64,000 bases of DNA. Source: Actinomucor elegans (taxonomy: Eukaryota > Mucoromycota > Mucoromycetes > Mucorales > Mucoraceae). Below the pieces are notes generated by a model that was given only the letters and a program-made list of their open reading frames with translations, searched no databases and was not told the origin of the DNA. The stretch lies in assembly GCA_026027325.1 (NCBI GenBank), contig JAMSLZ010000023.1, positions 77,001 through 141,000 of the forward strand, given 5' to 3'. Below are positions 36,201 to 50,959 of this stretch, in pieces; the stretch's first letter is position 1; each line of letters begins with the position of its first letter. Made by a program: the position numbers and the translations under genes.

Positions 36201-37450
36201 TGTCGTGATTATTAATGAAAGGGAGAAAGGGAAAAGGTGATTGGCAGGATGAAAGCTTAGTAATTATAGGAGCAGCCTATGTAACATGGGTTCTTTATTT
36301 CTATGCTTACCTTACATCTGAGTACTCTTGCGCTATCTCTCGGCCTCTTTGAGCATTCCAATGTATATCCATACTTAACTTTTCAGTTACATGGCTTATC
36401 CAACTAGTATTTTAAGAAATCGTAGCACAACGAGATATAATCCGTCTGTTCATCTTGCAGAATTTGCTCTGGTTCTTTGAGGCTAGTCATGATACTTTAA
36501 TGTGATAGTAGCAGCACCAATTTGTCGTTTCATAGTTTCAGTAAACTGAATTCAATAGCGTTCTATAGCTGGATATATCACATCAAGCAAATGGCTGCCC
36601 GAATAAATATCTATCGTATTCATGCCAATTTCCTCGATGGCTTTGATATATGTAATAGGTTGGCAGATATCGCAGTCTTTTGATATTAATTTATTATTCC
36701 CCAATCTATGGCCGAGAACGTTGCGCGCAGTTTTTTACGGCCTCCAAAAGGATATCTGCATCAGTTTTCAAGCGAACCGCTACCAGTATCCGTATATTTA
36801 TTGGTATCGCTGATAAGAACTTACGAAGCATTTACTTTTTCCAGAAAGTTGGATCGCTACCAATTACTTCGTTCTTTACCCATGAATATGTATTTCAATC
36901 ACATCTACACCCGCCTTTTTCAGCACAGATAGCTGCATCTACTCAATCTTGCCTCCGTGCTGGTTTATTGCTTATGGTTAAAACTTAAGGCATTGCGTAT
37001 GTTTCTTTGGGAAAAACCGCAACGACAGGATTCTATGTACTGTTTGCTCTTTCCACTCAATCTTCTTCATCTATTGGCAAATGATATTCACGACAACAGT
37101 AGTTCATGTCAAATCTTCGTTTTTATTATAGTCCCACAAGAGTCTATCGAACGGCCATTTTGGACCCTCGCAACTGTAATAGATCTATAATCCACTAGAG
37201 AGGCCCCGGTACAAGCTTCGGACAGGATGCCCTGTACCATGAATTACAAATTTGACTAACCTGTTCAACGGCAGTTGCTTCCAAGATGGTTATGCTAGCA
37301 TGGGAATCTTTTTTTTTTTAAAAAAAAAAGGGTTATTACATGTATTGTACGTACGCATGAGAAGTTACGGCCTGGTTGAAAATCGATATAGAGAATACGA
37401 AGAGTTTTGGGAGGCGCTTGACGTGATATTAGAAGTTAGGCTTCTCAAAA

Positions 37451-37560
37451 CTTATTCTTGACTATGCCCTTTCACTTGAACTGCGGAATAATGGACTGCC
37501 ATCTTGTAAAGTTTGTAAATTAAAAAGTAATGTTGACACCCTCTTCTTCTACTGCCCCCC
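37451..37560 (+). pseudogene. Possible LINE zinc-finger (zf-RVT) relic
   Basis: One open frame reads LILDYALSLELRNNGLPSC, then KVCKLKSNVDTLFFYCP. C-x2-C followed by D-T-L-F-F-Y-C resembles the C-x2-C...H-L-F-x2-C finger found after reverse transcriptases, with the histidine lost. It is short and unsupported by flanking domains. Confidence 0.35.
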
Positions 37561-37844
37561 CCCCCTTTTTTTTAAAAAAAAAGGTTTTGGGATCAGCAGT
37601 GCTTACTGTTTCATACCAAAAGGAAATATTGCTTATTCAGAATAGACATACCCCTACATAATAAACTATAGAAAATAACGGCCAACAGTCTCTATGTTGA
37701 GCGGTTTAAGGCTCTGAGGTCCATATAGTTTACGTAAACCGGTGTCGGTCGAGAGATCTATAGATATATAGACCTAGATTGTATATTATTTACTATTGCT
37801 TATTGATGAGATTGGTCATACTCAAGTTCAACAAAGGTTGTATT

Positions 37845-37910
37845 TGATTCTGTAGCGCGTTTTGAGCATATACTAATCATCTGTCGCGACATTAAACCAG
37901 TATTCGTCAA
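37845..37910 (+). repeat. Dispersed ~90-bp repeat, copy
   Basis: GATTCTGTAGCGCG, GCATATACTAATCATC, then GCGACATTAAACC; clear match to the copy at 42698-42790. Confidence 0.6.
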
Positions 37911-37985
37911 TATATGATGTTTAAAAACAACTTATTATTTTAAAAAATGGACCAAAGGTATTTTCCCTTGGTCAGCCTCTTCAAC

Positions 37986-38019
<34 letters not shown>

Positions 38020-38184
38020 GTGGAGCATACTTGCCAACATCCTTTAAACTGTATCTGACTAAATAAAATAGCTAAGAAATGGTGTGCTCTACAACATAAG
38101 CCTTGAAAAACCTGCCAGTGTCGCTAGACACCTGAAAATCAGATAGTTTGTTCCTCATCTATGCTATGATACCATGTCACTTTA

Positions 38185-38223
<39 letters not shown>

Positions 38224-40183
38224 ATGTCACTTGACCAAAATGGGACCCAAAGACCTATATCGTCCTTGGCAAAAATGATTAGATTACAAAATTGTACATA
38301 TCTTCAAAATTAAGTTTAGCAGAGAAAATTAAAGGAGTTGTTTTGAATCAATGGTCACACAAAACTATATCTTTAAGCTAGGAAGAGCGCCAGAAATCTC
38401 CGACAGAATAGTTTCTTTTCTCTGGAGCACAATTTTTTTTTTGTTGCTTATAAATGCCGCACCGTTCGAAGGAGTGCTAGAGGCTATACAACTTTAATTA
38501 AGCACTCAGGTTTTCCACGTGCAAAAGCCGTCTTGTGATCGTGATTTAAATTTTCAGGTACAAATTTTTCAAGCTTTTTGACCCATGAATTTTTTTTTTA
38601 AAAAAAAATAACAGCGTTATTCAACGCTCGATCTCAGCTAATCTCGATCCAATATTGCATCTGATTAGGAGACCATGGTCAAAATGAGCTTTTGCATCTG
38701 TTGAGGCCTTGATCTGATTTCGAAACTTTGTCTATATTAAATGTTTTATTTGCATTTGTTCAATTGAACCTTTTCATTTGTTAAATAGGCTGTTTTCTTG
38801 AGTAGCTAAAAACAAACTTTCAAAAAACCTCAGTGTACAATTTTTTTTTTTTGTAATATGACCAATGATAATCAACCGGGAACATTGTCTTTTTGATGGG
38901 AAAAAATACCACTCAACCGAGAACTAATTGTATCAATTTCTGATTGTTTATTTTTCAGTTCTCCTGGTCTAGTTACTTGGCATTTTGTCCATACGCTTTC
39001 CAAGATCTGCATATGTACTAAGTTACACATATACTGAATCGATCAACACTATAAATTGCGAAGCTTAGCGAGAAACATGACCCAACATGGAGACCAACTA
39101 TAGAAACAACCCATGGGGGTTGTGACCTATTCAGATAACGCGCTCACCTGGCATAATACCCATAAAGAGAGGGCCAGTGCTATACATATAATAACTTGAA
39201 TTGTAACTACTGGACAAAGACAGTAGATTACCATTTTACTCTCTGGCTTACAAACGCAGATCATATTATCATTGCCCATCCAGTTACCATATGTTCTCAT
39301 TGGATCAGCTGTGAATCACTATATAATAGTAAGCCAGATACTAAAAGTGTGCGAAAACGTATCGTGGGACTTTTTCAAAGATATGGGGCGTGTAAGATTG
39401 AATGAAGTGTTGGATTTCAAGATCAATTGCATGGGTAGTAAAACTACTTGAAATGCAAGCACGGCAAGTACGTTCAAAGCAATTGACAGCCCAAGAGTTG
39501 CATAATGCAGTATTTGAAGATCATAGACATGGAGATGATGCGAGCAGATGTAACACAGTGCTTGTATATATATGCAAGTAATAATACTAGTAACTCTGAA
39601 CAATAAAGCTTGATCTAGTAGGCTAAGCTATCCAATCTACTGATCCTGAGTCAATGGTCATAAACTTCTTTTTGGTTGTTTGCTCTATCGTAGCTTCAGG
39701 ATAAAGTTTTGAGTAACTCTAGGTCTATCGGAGGCCAATTGGCGTAGTTGAAGAGCATGAGGTAATGCACCCTCATATAGATTAGTGTTCACCCGGGATA
39801 AAATAAAAAGCAAGATGTATCTTGATACTTTAACCCCGAATATCTTGTTAATCATGATAAGTAACTCTTGATGTGGCTTATTGTTATTCTTTCTCGGTTT
39901 TGTTGGCACTAAATGATCATTTAAGCACCTTTTTTTTTTCTTGTGTATTCTATTGCTTCTTTTTTCCAGTCCATCCAACCAGATTAAATAAAAAAAACTT
40001 TTTTTTTTCCAGTTTCCAGCTACAGCATCTTTTTCTTTTCTTTCTAGTATTATCGTTTTCGACCAACTTTCCTTTTCTTTCTTTATTCTTTCTATTCTCT
40101 CTCTTTTTTTTAAAAAAAAAATATTATAGAGAACGGTATAAAGAATAAAGAAAGGTTTTTGTTATAAATACCGCAGATAATAA

Positions 40184-42391
40184 ATGCAGGTTACTGTTTC
40201 GACGAATACTCGGGTTTGCTTTTATTGCTGGTAGTTCTTTTTAGTGGATATTATAGTCTGTTTATTGATTTTTCAGCAGTTTTCTTGCTCTAGGTGGACT
40301 GCTGGTAAGACTACCGAGCTTTTTTTTTCTTTTTTTCTTTTTTTTGAAAAAAACATTCTGATAACCCCCCTCCCCTCTACCTTGTTTCCCCGCAAATAGT
40401 ATGGGTAAGTTGATCCTAATAAAAAAAAAAGAGAGAAAGCTTGATATTGAAATTTCTACTCTAGTTACAACTTTGGTGTTTTGACAGGGCTGCTTCAGAT
40501 GCGTTCGTTTCAGGACGATATGAAGATCAATACAGAAACAATCAGCAGTGCATTGATCAGTACCTTGATGGCCGGATCTTTTGTTGGTGCCATCTTCTCT
40601 GGACCTTTGGCAGACGCCATTGGCAGAAAAGCCTTGATGGCGCTAGGTACAATTATCTTTATATTTGGCAATGTATTACAAGTAGGTGCCAATGATATTA
40701 ATATCATGTATGGCGGAAGAAGTGTTACCGGTGTTAGTCTAGGGTAACTATATCTATAATATATCTTATGCATTTATTCATTCTATTTTATTAGCATCTT
40801 GTCTATGGTTGTACCTCTTTGTAAAGTATCATATTATTAACAAATGATCAATATACTGACTCACATAAAGATCAATCAGAGATAGCACCAAAGAACATGC
40901 GTGGAAGACTCATGTCGATCCAGCAATTCGCCATAACACTAGGCACAGCAATATCATATTGGGTTGACTATGCGTTTGCCAACATACAGGGTTCTATGGG
41001 CTGGCGATTAGCCTTGGGACTTCAACTTGTGCCAGCCATTTTTTGTCTTACGGGCTTATTACTTTTTATACCCCAAAGTCCACGCCATTCTATCGACAAA
41101 AATCACCTTCAAGAAGCCCTAGAAACATTAGCCAAAATACGAGGCGACGGCACTAAAACACACAATAGCGTACTAATGGAATTCACAGAAATGAAGCAGA
41201 ACATCAGTTTTGAACACAAACTATTTAAGGATCACAAGTACAAACGGATTTTTTCTAATGGATCTGAGAACAACTTAAGACGATTACTGTTAGGCATGGC
41301 TGTGCAAATATTTCAACAATTGACTGGAGTCAACGCCTTATTGTAAGTAACTAACTGATATCCCAGAAGATTCTAACTTCATCAATAGAGTGTTTGCTCC
41401 TCAGATATTTCGAGCAACTGGATTGAAAGGGAAAGACGCAGCTTTATTTGGTAACGTCTTTGAAAACAAATATCTATATGCAACCTAATCCGATATTTAG
41501 CCAATGGTCTTAGTGGATCAATCAATCTACTAGCCACTATACCAGCCATGATATTCGTAAAGTATTTGATCTTATTAGGCAAAAAAGGTATTAACCGCCT
41601 GATAGATTGATCGCTGGGGTCGTCGTCCTACAATGATCACCGGCGCTATTCTTTGCAGTATTTGCATAGGCGTACTTGCCATTTTATCAGGTCTCCATAG
41701 CTATGCTTACGATGCATCACCTACAGTAGAAGAACAAGTGACTTCTGCAAATACAGGCAAAAGCGGCAACCCATTATTCTTATTTTTTGACGCCGACAGA
41801 TCGACCATTGCCTTCTTGATTGTCATGTATATTTGTGTAGCAGTGTATTCATGCACTTGGGGTACATTAGGTTGGATCTATCCTGCTGAGCTATATTCAC
41901 AAGGTGTACGTGCCAAAGCGCTAGGTATCTCAACTGCCTCTAATTGGCTCTTCACCTATGCTGTGCTACAGTTGACACCTATCATGCTAAAAAAAATTCA
42001 ATGGCGAACATACCTCTTGTTCAGTATCATGTGTTTGATCATAGCCGCCGTTGTGCATTGGTATTTCCCTGAAACAAATGTAAGTATAAGGAAGCGTGCT
42101 TGATGGTAAATTGACAATTGATTCATATAATAGGGCAAGTCGTTGGAAGAAGTAGATCTGATATTCAGTGGCAAGTTCAACTTTTACGACGTTGATGTGC
42201 ATCATCCGCAAACAGCAGCAGCAGCATTAGCTCATATGGAAAAAGTACAGCAAAAAAATAAGACACTATATCGGTTTCCATTTACTCCAGAACGTTCAAT
42301 ATCGATCAATCATCATCATTCATCAAGAAGACCATTTCTACCGCTCAACAATTATGTGCCTGCTCAACCTACCATTACATTCCATTATTAA
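40184..42391 (+). CDS. MFS sugar transporter
   Basis: Ten exons (40184-40230, 40277-40304, 40400-40404, 40465-40743, 40795-40820, 40871-41342, 41389-41450, 41501-41556, 41606-42079, 42134-42391) join to 568 residues. Family marks: GGLLYGYNFGVLTG in helix 1, GPLADAIGRK (loop 2-3), QSEIAPKNMRGRLMS, PQSPRH, QQLTGVNALL, IDRWGRRPTM and PETNGKSLEEVDLIF. This is a 12-helix plasma-membrane hexose-type transporter; the specificity cannot be told. Exon 3 is only five bases (TATGG) but restores both frame and the conserved Y-G-Y. The end is a histidine-rich cytosolic tail. Confidence 0.88.
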
Positions 42392-43829
42392 TAGTAATAA
42401 CTAATAATCCATTCTCTTTCTCTTGTAAGAACATAATAACAGCAGCTGATGTAATATAACCCTCTTTTTTTTATTAATATAATAATAATACTAGTAATAA
42501 TCTTAATAATAAACCCATTTTGTATATATCTTGATAATAATAAAACTTGTTATAATATTTATCTAATACCAGAATTCATTTGAGATAAGAACTAGTCATC
42601 TCATGTGACATTAAATCGAGATCTAGGATTCATATGCAATGATGCTCGTGGCTCAGAATTACTCGCTAAAAAATAATACATTCGTCAAAACAGATGTGGT
42701 TAAATAATGTCTTTAGTAGAAGCAGTAATTCACTCGGAACATATACTAATGCTCACATGCGACATTAAACCGAGATCGATCGGGAAATCCACGCTACAAA
42801 CGATTGATTTCTGGTATTTGGTAATTAATAATAGATGAAAGAGCGCTTGAGTTTCATTGGCTACCAGAAATTGACAAAATTGCCTGCAACAAAAATTGAT
42901 GAAATCACAAAATGTAACTTTAATTAATTCCTGGTCAAGCTATGGTCCTCATGTCTGGGATAAGTAAAGGCAACTCCATTTACTACTGATTAAATACAAA
43001 TTTATGGGAACAGCTATGAGTCAGCGAGTAATAGATAGCTTGAAGAAATTGGGCATTTTGACCGTATAGATACAACGGTTTCTATTGTTTTGCCCATAAA
43101 ATAGATACCATTCAAAAGATATTTTTAACTATCTATAGTTTTTGTTAAATGTTAAAATGTTCATACAAATATGTTGACTTTTGCATTGAAGCTTCTATAT
43201 TTTAGGATAAATTAAATTTTAGAAAATTAAGTACTAACTCACCAACGCGTATGGTTAGTTGGCCCATGCCTTCAGTAGGCCGCTACATTTGGTAAAAAAT
43301 CTCGTCATTCTACTTTTGTTACTTGTAATAATTGACTTGTTCTGCTCATGTATATCCTTCATTAGCCAAAAGCAAATATTTTTTGATCGAATATGGTACC
43401 TATCACGTTTAGCCTTAATGCAAAAAAAAAAAAAAAAAAAAATGGTTAACGTATATGCATGAAATCATGCCAAGTGAAGTAAATCTTTAGTAGCGCGTAT
43501 GCCACGAATTATGATCAATGCTTCTATAAAGTGCTTTTTTTTTATCTTTTCGTGATAGACGTGTCTCTGTATATGCAAGCTCAAATGCTGTCATTATGAT
43601 AAGTACATAATCCTAACTATACATAAAAGTCTACCAATATCATCATACAGTTTGAGGTTTGAGAATTCCACACAGTGAAATATGGAAAAACCTAAGTTTC
43701 AAGTTTTAAATATAATGAAGACATTGGTTACATATTTTAATAAAGTTTTGCATCATGAATATATAGGTAGTAATGGCAGTTATATATGAATAATCATGAC
43801 CATTCAGGAAACGTTTGGCAGTTGCCTAA
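42392..43829. other. Gene-free spacer with adjacent repeat copies
   Basis: The transporter's 3' region, then two same-strand dispersed repeat copies at 42560-42630 and 42698-42790, then A21 at 43422-43442. No credible gene. Confidence 0.65.
42560..42790 (+). repeat. Two tandem copies of the dispersed ~90-bp repeat
   Basis: First copy: AGAATTCATTTGAGATA, then TCATGTGACATTAAATCGAG. Second copy: TTTAGTAGAAGCAGTAATTC, ACATATACTAATGC, then ATGCGACATTAAACCGAG and GGGAAATCC. The second is the fullest copy in the window. Confidence 0.65.
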
Positions 43830-44006
43830 TTAGTTTCCTCTGATCCGGGGACAATCACTAGAACAATCAAATTATATATTAAACATCGAAATTAATATGG
43901 TCAAAGCTTAGAGACAAAACACTTACCTAATGCTATGATACAAACAGCCACAGTAGTTACAGGACTGGGTATAGTAAAGATAAAGCTTTTGGTAAATAGT
44001 AATCAT
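43830..44006 (-). CDS. Zinc-knuckle (CCHC) microprotein, copy 1
   Basis: Exons 44006-43927 and 43857-43830 join to 35 residues with a 69-nt intron (GTAAGT to CTAG). The end reads TQSCNYCGCLYHSISDCP, a perfect C-x2-C-x4-H-x4-C zinc knuckle. It is homologous to the microgene at 46078-46267: same 35-residue length, same intron position and phase inside the knuckle, same T-Q-S-C-N entry and D-C-P exit, although the two are far apart in sequence elsewhere. A TATAAAT box lies at 44091-44097, 85 bp upstream. Such knuckles bind single-stranded RNA or proteins. It is below normal annotation size, and expression is unproven. Confidence 0.6.
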
Positions 44007-44234
44007 AATTATTTAATTTTGAAGTAAAATGTTTATAGGTACAAAGATTATATGTAGAAAAAGATTTGAATCTGTAAAGAAAGACTTTGTATTTATATGA
44101 GATGAACCCTTTATTTTCTCCCAACAATATAACTATGCATTTGTTTAATGGAGTTACGGATAAAATGCTGGCAACATTATATATACCTTGTTTAATACCG
44201 GTATAATCATCATTAGCAATGTGTTTATTATTAC

Positions 44235-44275
44235 GTCTACTATGAATAAAGGGCGATTTTCTCGCCACTCGAATT
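44235..44275 (-). pseudogene. Duplicated 3' end of the Cef1 gene
   Basis: On the minus strand this reads GEKIALYS then a stop, aligning with DEKAALCS and stop at the end of the Cef1 gene (46450-46480). The similarity fades at about 44275, which may be the break of the duplication. Confidence 0.6.
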
Positions 44276-44917
44276 ATGCTTGGTCTCAGGCTAGACTAGC
44301 TATAGACTATAATTATGTCTATTATATATTTACTCATTCTACTGTATCAATATTTTATCTATAGTAGTATTTTATTATAAATTATCTTACTATTGTAGTA
44401 GAATAATGATCTACTATCATGTCTATTGACACCAAAAAAAAATATAATAAAATAAAATAAACGTCAGTCAGAAATGATCCCAATAGTTAAAAGTAGAAGA
44501 TTAATGTGTATCCAAAATTTAGAAATTACGTTACAGAGATATGGTAATGATTCGATTACGCATTCATTAGTTATACTTGGTATCATGAGTTGGAATATAA
44601 TTTGAAACTTCAGCCTATATTAATAACCTTTTGTCAATAGTCTATATGGTCTTTGTAACTTATTCCATTGACAAAAAACTTACTTCAAAGAAACAAAGAT
44701 AATGGCTAGTAGATAGGACAGTAGATGAAGACATTATAGCAATTAGCTAGTCTCAATCACACTTTGCTTGCAATTGATGGTTTGAGCGTATTCTGGGAGT
44801 TAGTAAAAGTGTGCTAAACATTATTAAAAAAAACCTTTGTTGCTAAAGCCTTCTAAAATTTGATACAAGCTCATGCATATTACTAATCTTTTATAGAGGC
44901 CAATTTAACCCAACGTA

Positions 44918-44953
<36 letters not shown>

Positions 44954-45277
44954 TTAAAATAAGAAAGAGTTTAGTCGCAACCAGCGTAGTAGTTGCGTAG
45001 TATAAAAGAATAAAAGTGGTATTTTCTATTTCCTTGGGATGAATACGATATATGTTCCGTTACAGTGATTAATTGTTAATAGTATGTATTTCATGTAAAC
45101 TAGTCAACAGATCAGCAAATTTCTCGACTAAACATCACATTCAATAAGTAATACACGTTCGAAATAAACTACTCTATCAATTAAAACAATTGTTTAACTG
45201 AGTTGCCGTAAATGTATGACTTTAACCATTTACACTAAATTATATGTGAACTAGATACATTGATCCTTAGGATTATA

Positions 45278-45352
45278 TGGCCAATCTCAGTTTAATGTCG
45301 CATCTGAAAAGTATTCCATATTCAGAATGAACTGCTGCATCTTTTAGATAGG
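45278..45352 (-). repeat. Dispersed ~90-bp repeat, inverted copy
   Basis: Minus strand: CTAAAAGATGCAGCAGTTCA, TTCTGAATATGG, then CAGATGCGACATTAAACTGA; one of the best-preserved copies. Confidence 0.62.
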
Positions 45353-46077
45353 CTTGATTCCATTAGCTATACTTATAAGCGAAAAGTGGACAATAATAGT
45401 AATAATACCTGTGAAAGGTTGAAATCCTAATATCTTTATATGCTTTCCTTAGCACTACATGTGCATATGACAAGCTGTTAGTAATTCACACAAAGAGTAT
45501 ATTATCCTATCAAGCTTCGGTATCTGAAAACTGTCAAAAGTGGCCCTATGTAATAGCAGGTGTTTTACAAGAGGTATCGTCGTATTGCCTCTTTAGTAGT
45601 TTTGAAATTTCTACCATAGCCAGCTTCTTTTTACCGTATCAAGTACCGACGCCGAATTCCTATCAACTCTATTCATTATTTCAGTATATTTTATGTCGTA
45701 AAAACGATACATAACTAACACAGTATATACCACTTATGAGCGTATAGATCATGTAAAGTTTCATAACTGTGCTTTGAAAGAATATAATTTCATATTCAAA
45801 ACTGATTGTTAAATCTAGTAACTGTTACAGTAAGTCAAGAGCAGGCGCAACACTGTTTATGCCATGACTTGTGACCAAAATATTCCCATTATGTTCAAGT
45901 CGATGAACGCTTTCTTTCTCTTTATTGATGCGCTTGTATAAGTGCTCAGCAAAACAGAAAATGAGAAACAAATGTTTAACATACAAAAGAATTATTTATA
46001 TATTGGAACTTGACATGTAGTGGAAGTTGTAGTAAAGAATATGAGACAGATTTATCCATATGGTAACTACTAATCAT

Positions 46078-46267
46078 CTATTTCCTCAGCTTGGGGCAGT
46101 CGCTACAATAATAAAACAGTTCATTAGAGAATGAAGTTTCTATGAAACGAATGCACTTCAACATCAGATTTAAAATATACTCACCGAGTTTTATGAGAGA
46201 AGCTACCGCATTCATTACAGCTTTGAGTACGACAGAGACGAGGTTGTTGGCGTATATTATTAACCAT
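46078..46267 (-). CDS. Zinc-knuckle (CCHC) microprotein, copy 2
   Basis: Exons 46267-46185 and 46102-46078 join to 35 residues across an 82-nt intron (GTGAGT, CTAATGA branch, GTAG). The product is basic; RTQSCNECGSFSHKTRDCP is a perfect C-x2-C-x4-H-x4-C knuckle, ending K-L-R-K. The knuckle recalls the one in splicing factor Slu7 (C-x2-C-G-x-x-x-H-K-x-x-D-C), but the rest of Slu7 is absent. It begins 180 bp behind the Cef1 stop with its own TATAAAT box at 46338-46344. Being next to a splicing factor may be chance. An alternative CATAG acceptor inside the intron would truncate the knuckle. Confidence 0.65.
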
Positions 46268-46337
46268 GTTTGCTTGTTTAAACACAGAAAGATTGCAAGT
46301 AAAGAAAAGCTTGAGTCTCATAGAAAACAAGTATGTA

Positions 46338-46344
46338 TTTATAT
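46338..46344 (-). promoter_or_regulatory. TATA box of zinc-knuckle microgene 2
   Basis: CATATAAATACA on the minus strand, 71 bp before the ATG. The paralogous gene has CATATAAATACA at the same relative place (44091-44097 region). Confidence 0.5.
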
Positions 46345-46447
46345 GTCATGAATCATTTATCTTTCCTAACAATAAAAAGACTACTCGCATTGTGTGAGCT
46401 TGTTTAATACCAGTATAATCAAATATTGGTAAAAGAGTTTATTATTA

Positions 46448-49013
<2,566 letters not shown>

Positions 49014-49334
49014 CTAAAAAGTTTGGCTACACGCTTTCAAAGAAGAGTTTTTTACGCACTACAAACACTACGGCTACAATTCGTGACGTCTGCTAATTCA
49101 ATGAATGAAATTCATTCAAAGTTTTCATTGGACCAACCGATATAAGACGTTTATCGGCGTTTCGCACTGTTCGTGGAATGAAATTGGAACAAAAGTTCTA
49201 TTACGCTGTACTATGATTACAGGCTCATGCATGATTTGTCTGGGAGTTTAGGGATTGTTAAATGAAATATATATAATTTAATATCTGTTATAAATATATA
49301 ATATAACACAATATTTTATCTAAAGCCTAGTCTT

Positions 49335-49405
49335 AATAGATACAGCAATCTGTTCTAAATGTAATGCTAATCAGATACGACATTAAACTGGATTCAGTCG
49401 AGAAC

Positions 49406-49441
<36 letters not shown>
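49335..49441 (+). repeat. Dispersed ~90-bp repeat with poly(A) end
   Basis: GATACAGCAATCTGTTC, GCTAATCAGATACGACATTA, then CAGTCGAGAACTGT and A33. The homopolymer starts exactly where the repeat ends, as in the copy at 8221-8288. Confidence 0.6.
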
Positions 49442-49443
<2 letters not shown>

Positions 49444-50959
49444 TTAAATGGAACAGTTTCTGAAAATCCTTGAAAGTATCCTTTAAGTCAAGTGACAGCT
49501 CTTGCGCTACTAATCACATAGTACCATCATTAAGAATAGGATATATCATGACTATCCTACAGCACACCAAGATATAAATGCCGTATATAATATATAGGTA
49601 CCCAGCTCAAGTAATCTGACATTTAATCATATAGTATATAGGATCTTTCTGAGAGTGCAACTGAAAAGTCTTAGTCTTTTAGCCTATTCAATAAAATGCA
49701 GCTCCACATTTTGCGCGATGCTATTTCTATTGCCTCTTTATTATAATTTTAGACACTCAAAACTCTCAAATGTTGCTACTGCATTTTACATATAATTAAC
49801 AAATAGTTATTGTTATCGTTACATCACCATAATGAGTAAAAGATCGATATTATTGTATCATCATTACTTAACAATATATTATGAGTGCTTTACTTGTATA
49901 ATAGTCTAGAATATATTCATAAAAATCAGTCATATAGCCATTCAAATTTTTATAAATATATCACGCCAGGATTTGTCTTGATGGGGGTTTTTTTTAGTGC
50001 TATTATTATAGTATACCTCACTTAGATATTGTTTAAGATGATATAAAGTAGGTAACTATTCTTGTACTTGTGAAGGTAAACGAGCTATTATATTTACCAC
50101 AGAGTGATGTAGCAGGGATCAGTAAAAAGCTAGTTTGCCGATACATGCGTCCTAGTGCGAATTCCGAAGTTCCTTTAGCCACTTAATGGCACTCAGATTT
50201 ACACTTCAAATATAAAAATTGTAGATATGATACTCTTTAAATCACATCAATCCCAGCAATGCTCAATTGGATTCAAAAACAAAACTGCCACAAGATAACA
50301 CTGTAATATGCCCTTTATTAAAACCACGAAAGAAAAAATGACATAGTGCAGTATGTACTACTTATATAGACAAGAATATGATCATATGTTTAAAGCAGTT
50401 AAGAGTGATCAAAAACAACGAAATGAATGTTATACAGCTGTATATAAGAGGTTATTATAATCACAGAGCAAGAAAAGCGAAACTGCAGGGATTGGTAAAG
50501 TAACTCGCTTTATTAGAATACCAACTGCGCTGATTCTGCGTATTAATCGTAGCTGCTATCATTTGCTGGTAGATAATACTGCTACTAATGCCCAACTTTT
50601 TTTTTTTTTTACAAAACTTAAAAATAACGGACTATATGCCATTTCATTATGAAGCCCCTATCACGGTCCTTCTCCTACCTTATCAAGCAATGCTTCCCGT
50701 AGTTAGATGCTTGAGACATAATTTATACTTCAATTGAGCAAGTTTTGAGCTGGTTTGACAAAATATAGAGCACCTCCTCTGTTGCTTCCTTTGAAGGCTT
50801 TTTTTTTGCATTAAAAGTAATTTATTGATTTTAAAGTGATTGTGTTAAGCTAAGTTATAAGGTGCTAGTCTAGTATGGTAGGACTAGTAGACTTACCAGG
50901 AGATGTACTATCTAAAAAAGTGGTGATCTAGTGTTCTCTGTCTTGAAAGAGTCAGGGAC

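Larger units (their letters stand above)
36201..40183. other. Large gene-free spacer, repeat-rich
   Basis: About 4 kb. Contents: several short overlapping open stretches at 36622-37190 without recognisable protein; a tentative LINE zinc-finger relic at 37451-37560; T-A palindromes at 37309-37329, 37566-37582, 38590-38608 and 40104-40121; C11 at 37555-37565; T32 at 37987-38018; A36 at 38186-38221; and dispersed repeat copies at 37729-37780, 37845-37910 and 38628-38672 (inverted). The last 200 bp are a pyrimidine-rich transporter promoter. Confidence 0.6.
44007..46077. other. Spacer holding a duplicated Cef1 tail and repeats
   Basis: Just upstream of microprotein copy 1 (about 44187-44275, minus strand) lies a diverged copy of the last codons of the Cef1 gene (GEKIALYS-stop against DEKAALCS-stop) and of the spacer behind it. 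Elsewhere: T30 at 44921-44950 and inverted dispersed repeats at 45110-45180 and 45278-45352. No other gene. Confidence 0.6.

Noticed and set aside
36622..37190. Cluster of overlapping plus-strand frames
   Set aside because: All three frames are partly open, none shows a motif or consistent join; may be an old repeat but cannot be named.
39090..39180. tRNA-like sequence on the minus strand (GGTGAGCGCG...)
   Set aside because: A-box and B-box do not fit the consensus and no cloverleaf could be folded by eye.
39685..39978. 97-codon minus-strand frame with some protein-like character (LRQLASDRPRVTQNF)
   Set aside because: No family recognised, its start lies in a lysine-rich poly(T) artefact, and no splice partner was found.
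43957..44268. 103-codon minus-strand frame overlapping the first zinc-knuckle microgene
   Set aside because: It runs through the TATA region in a frame different from the knuckle; the spliced 35-residue product fits the paralogue far better.
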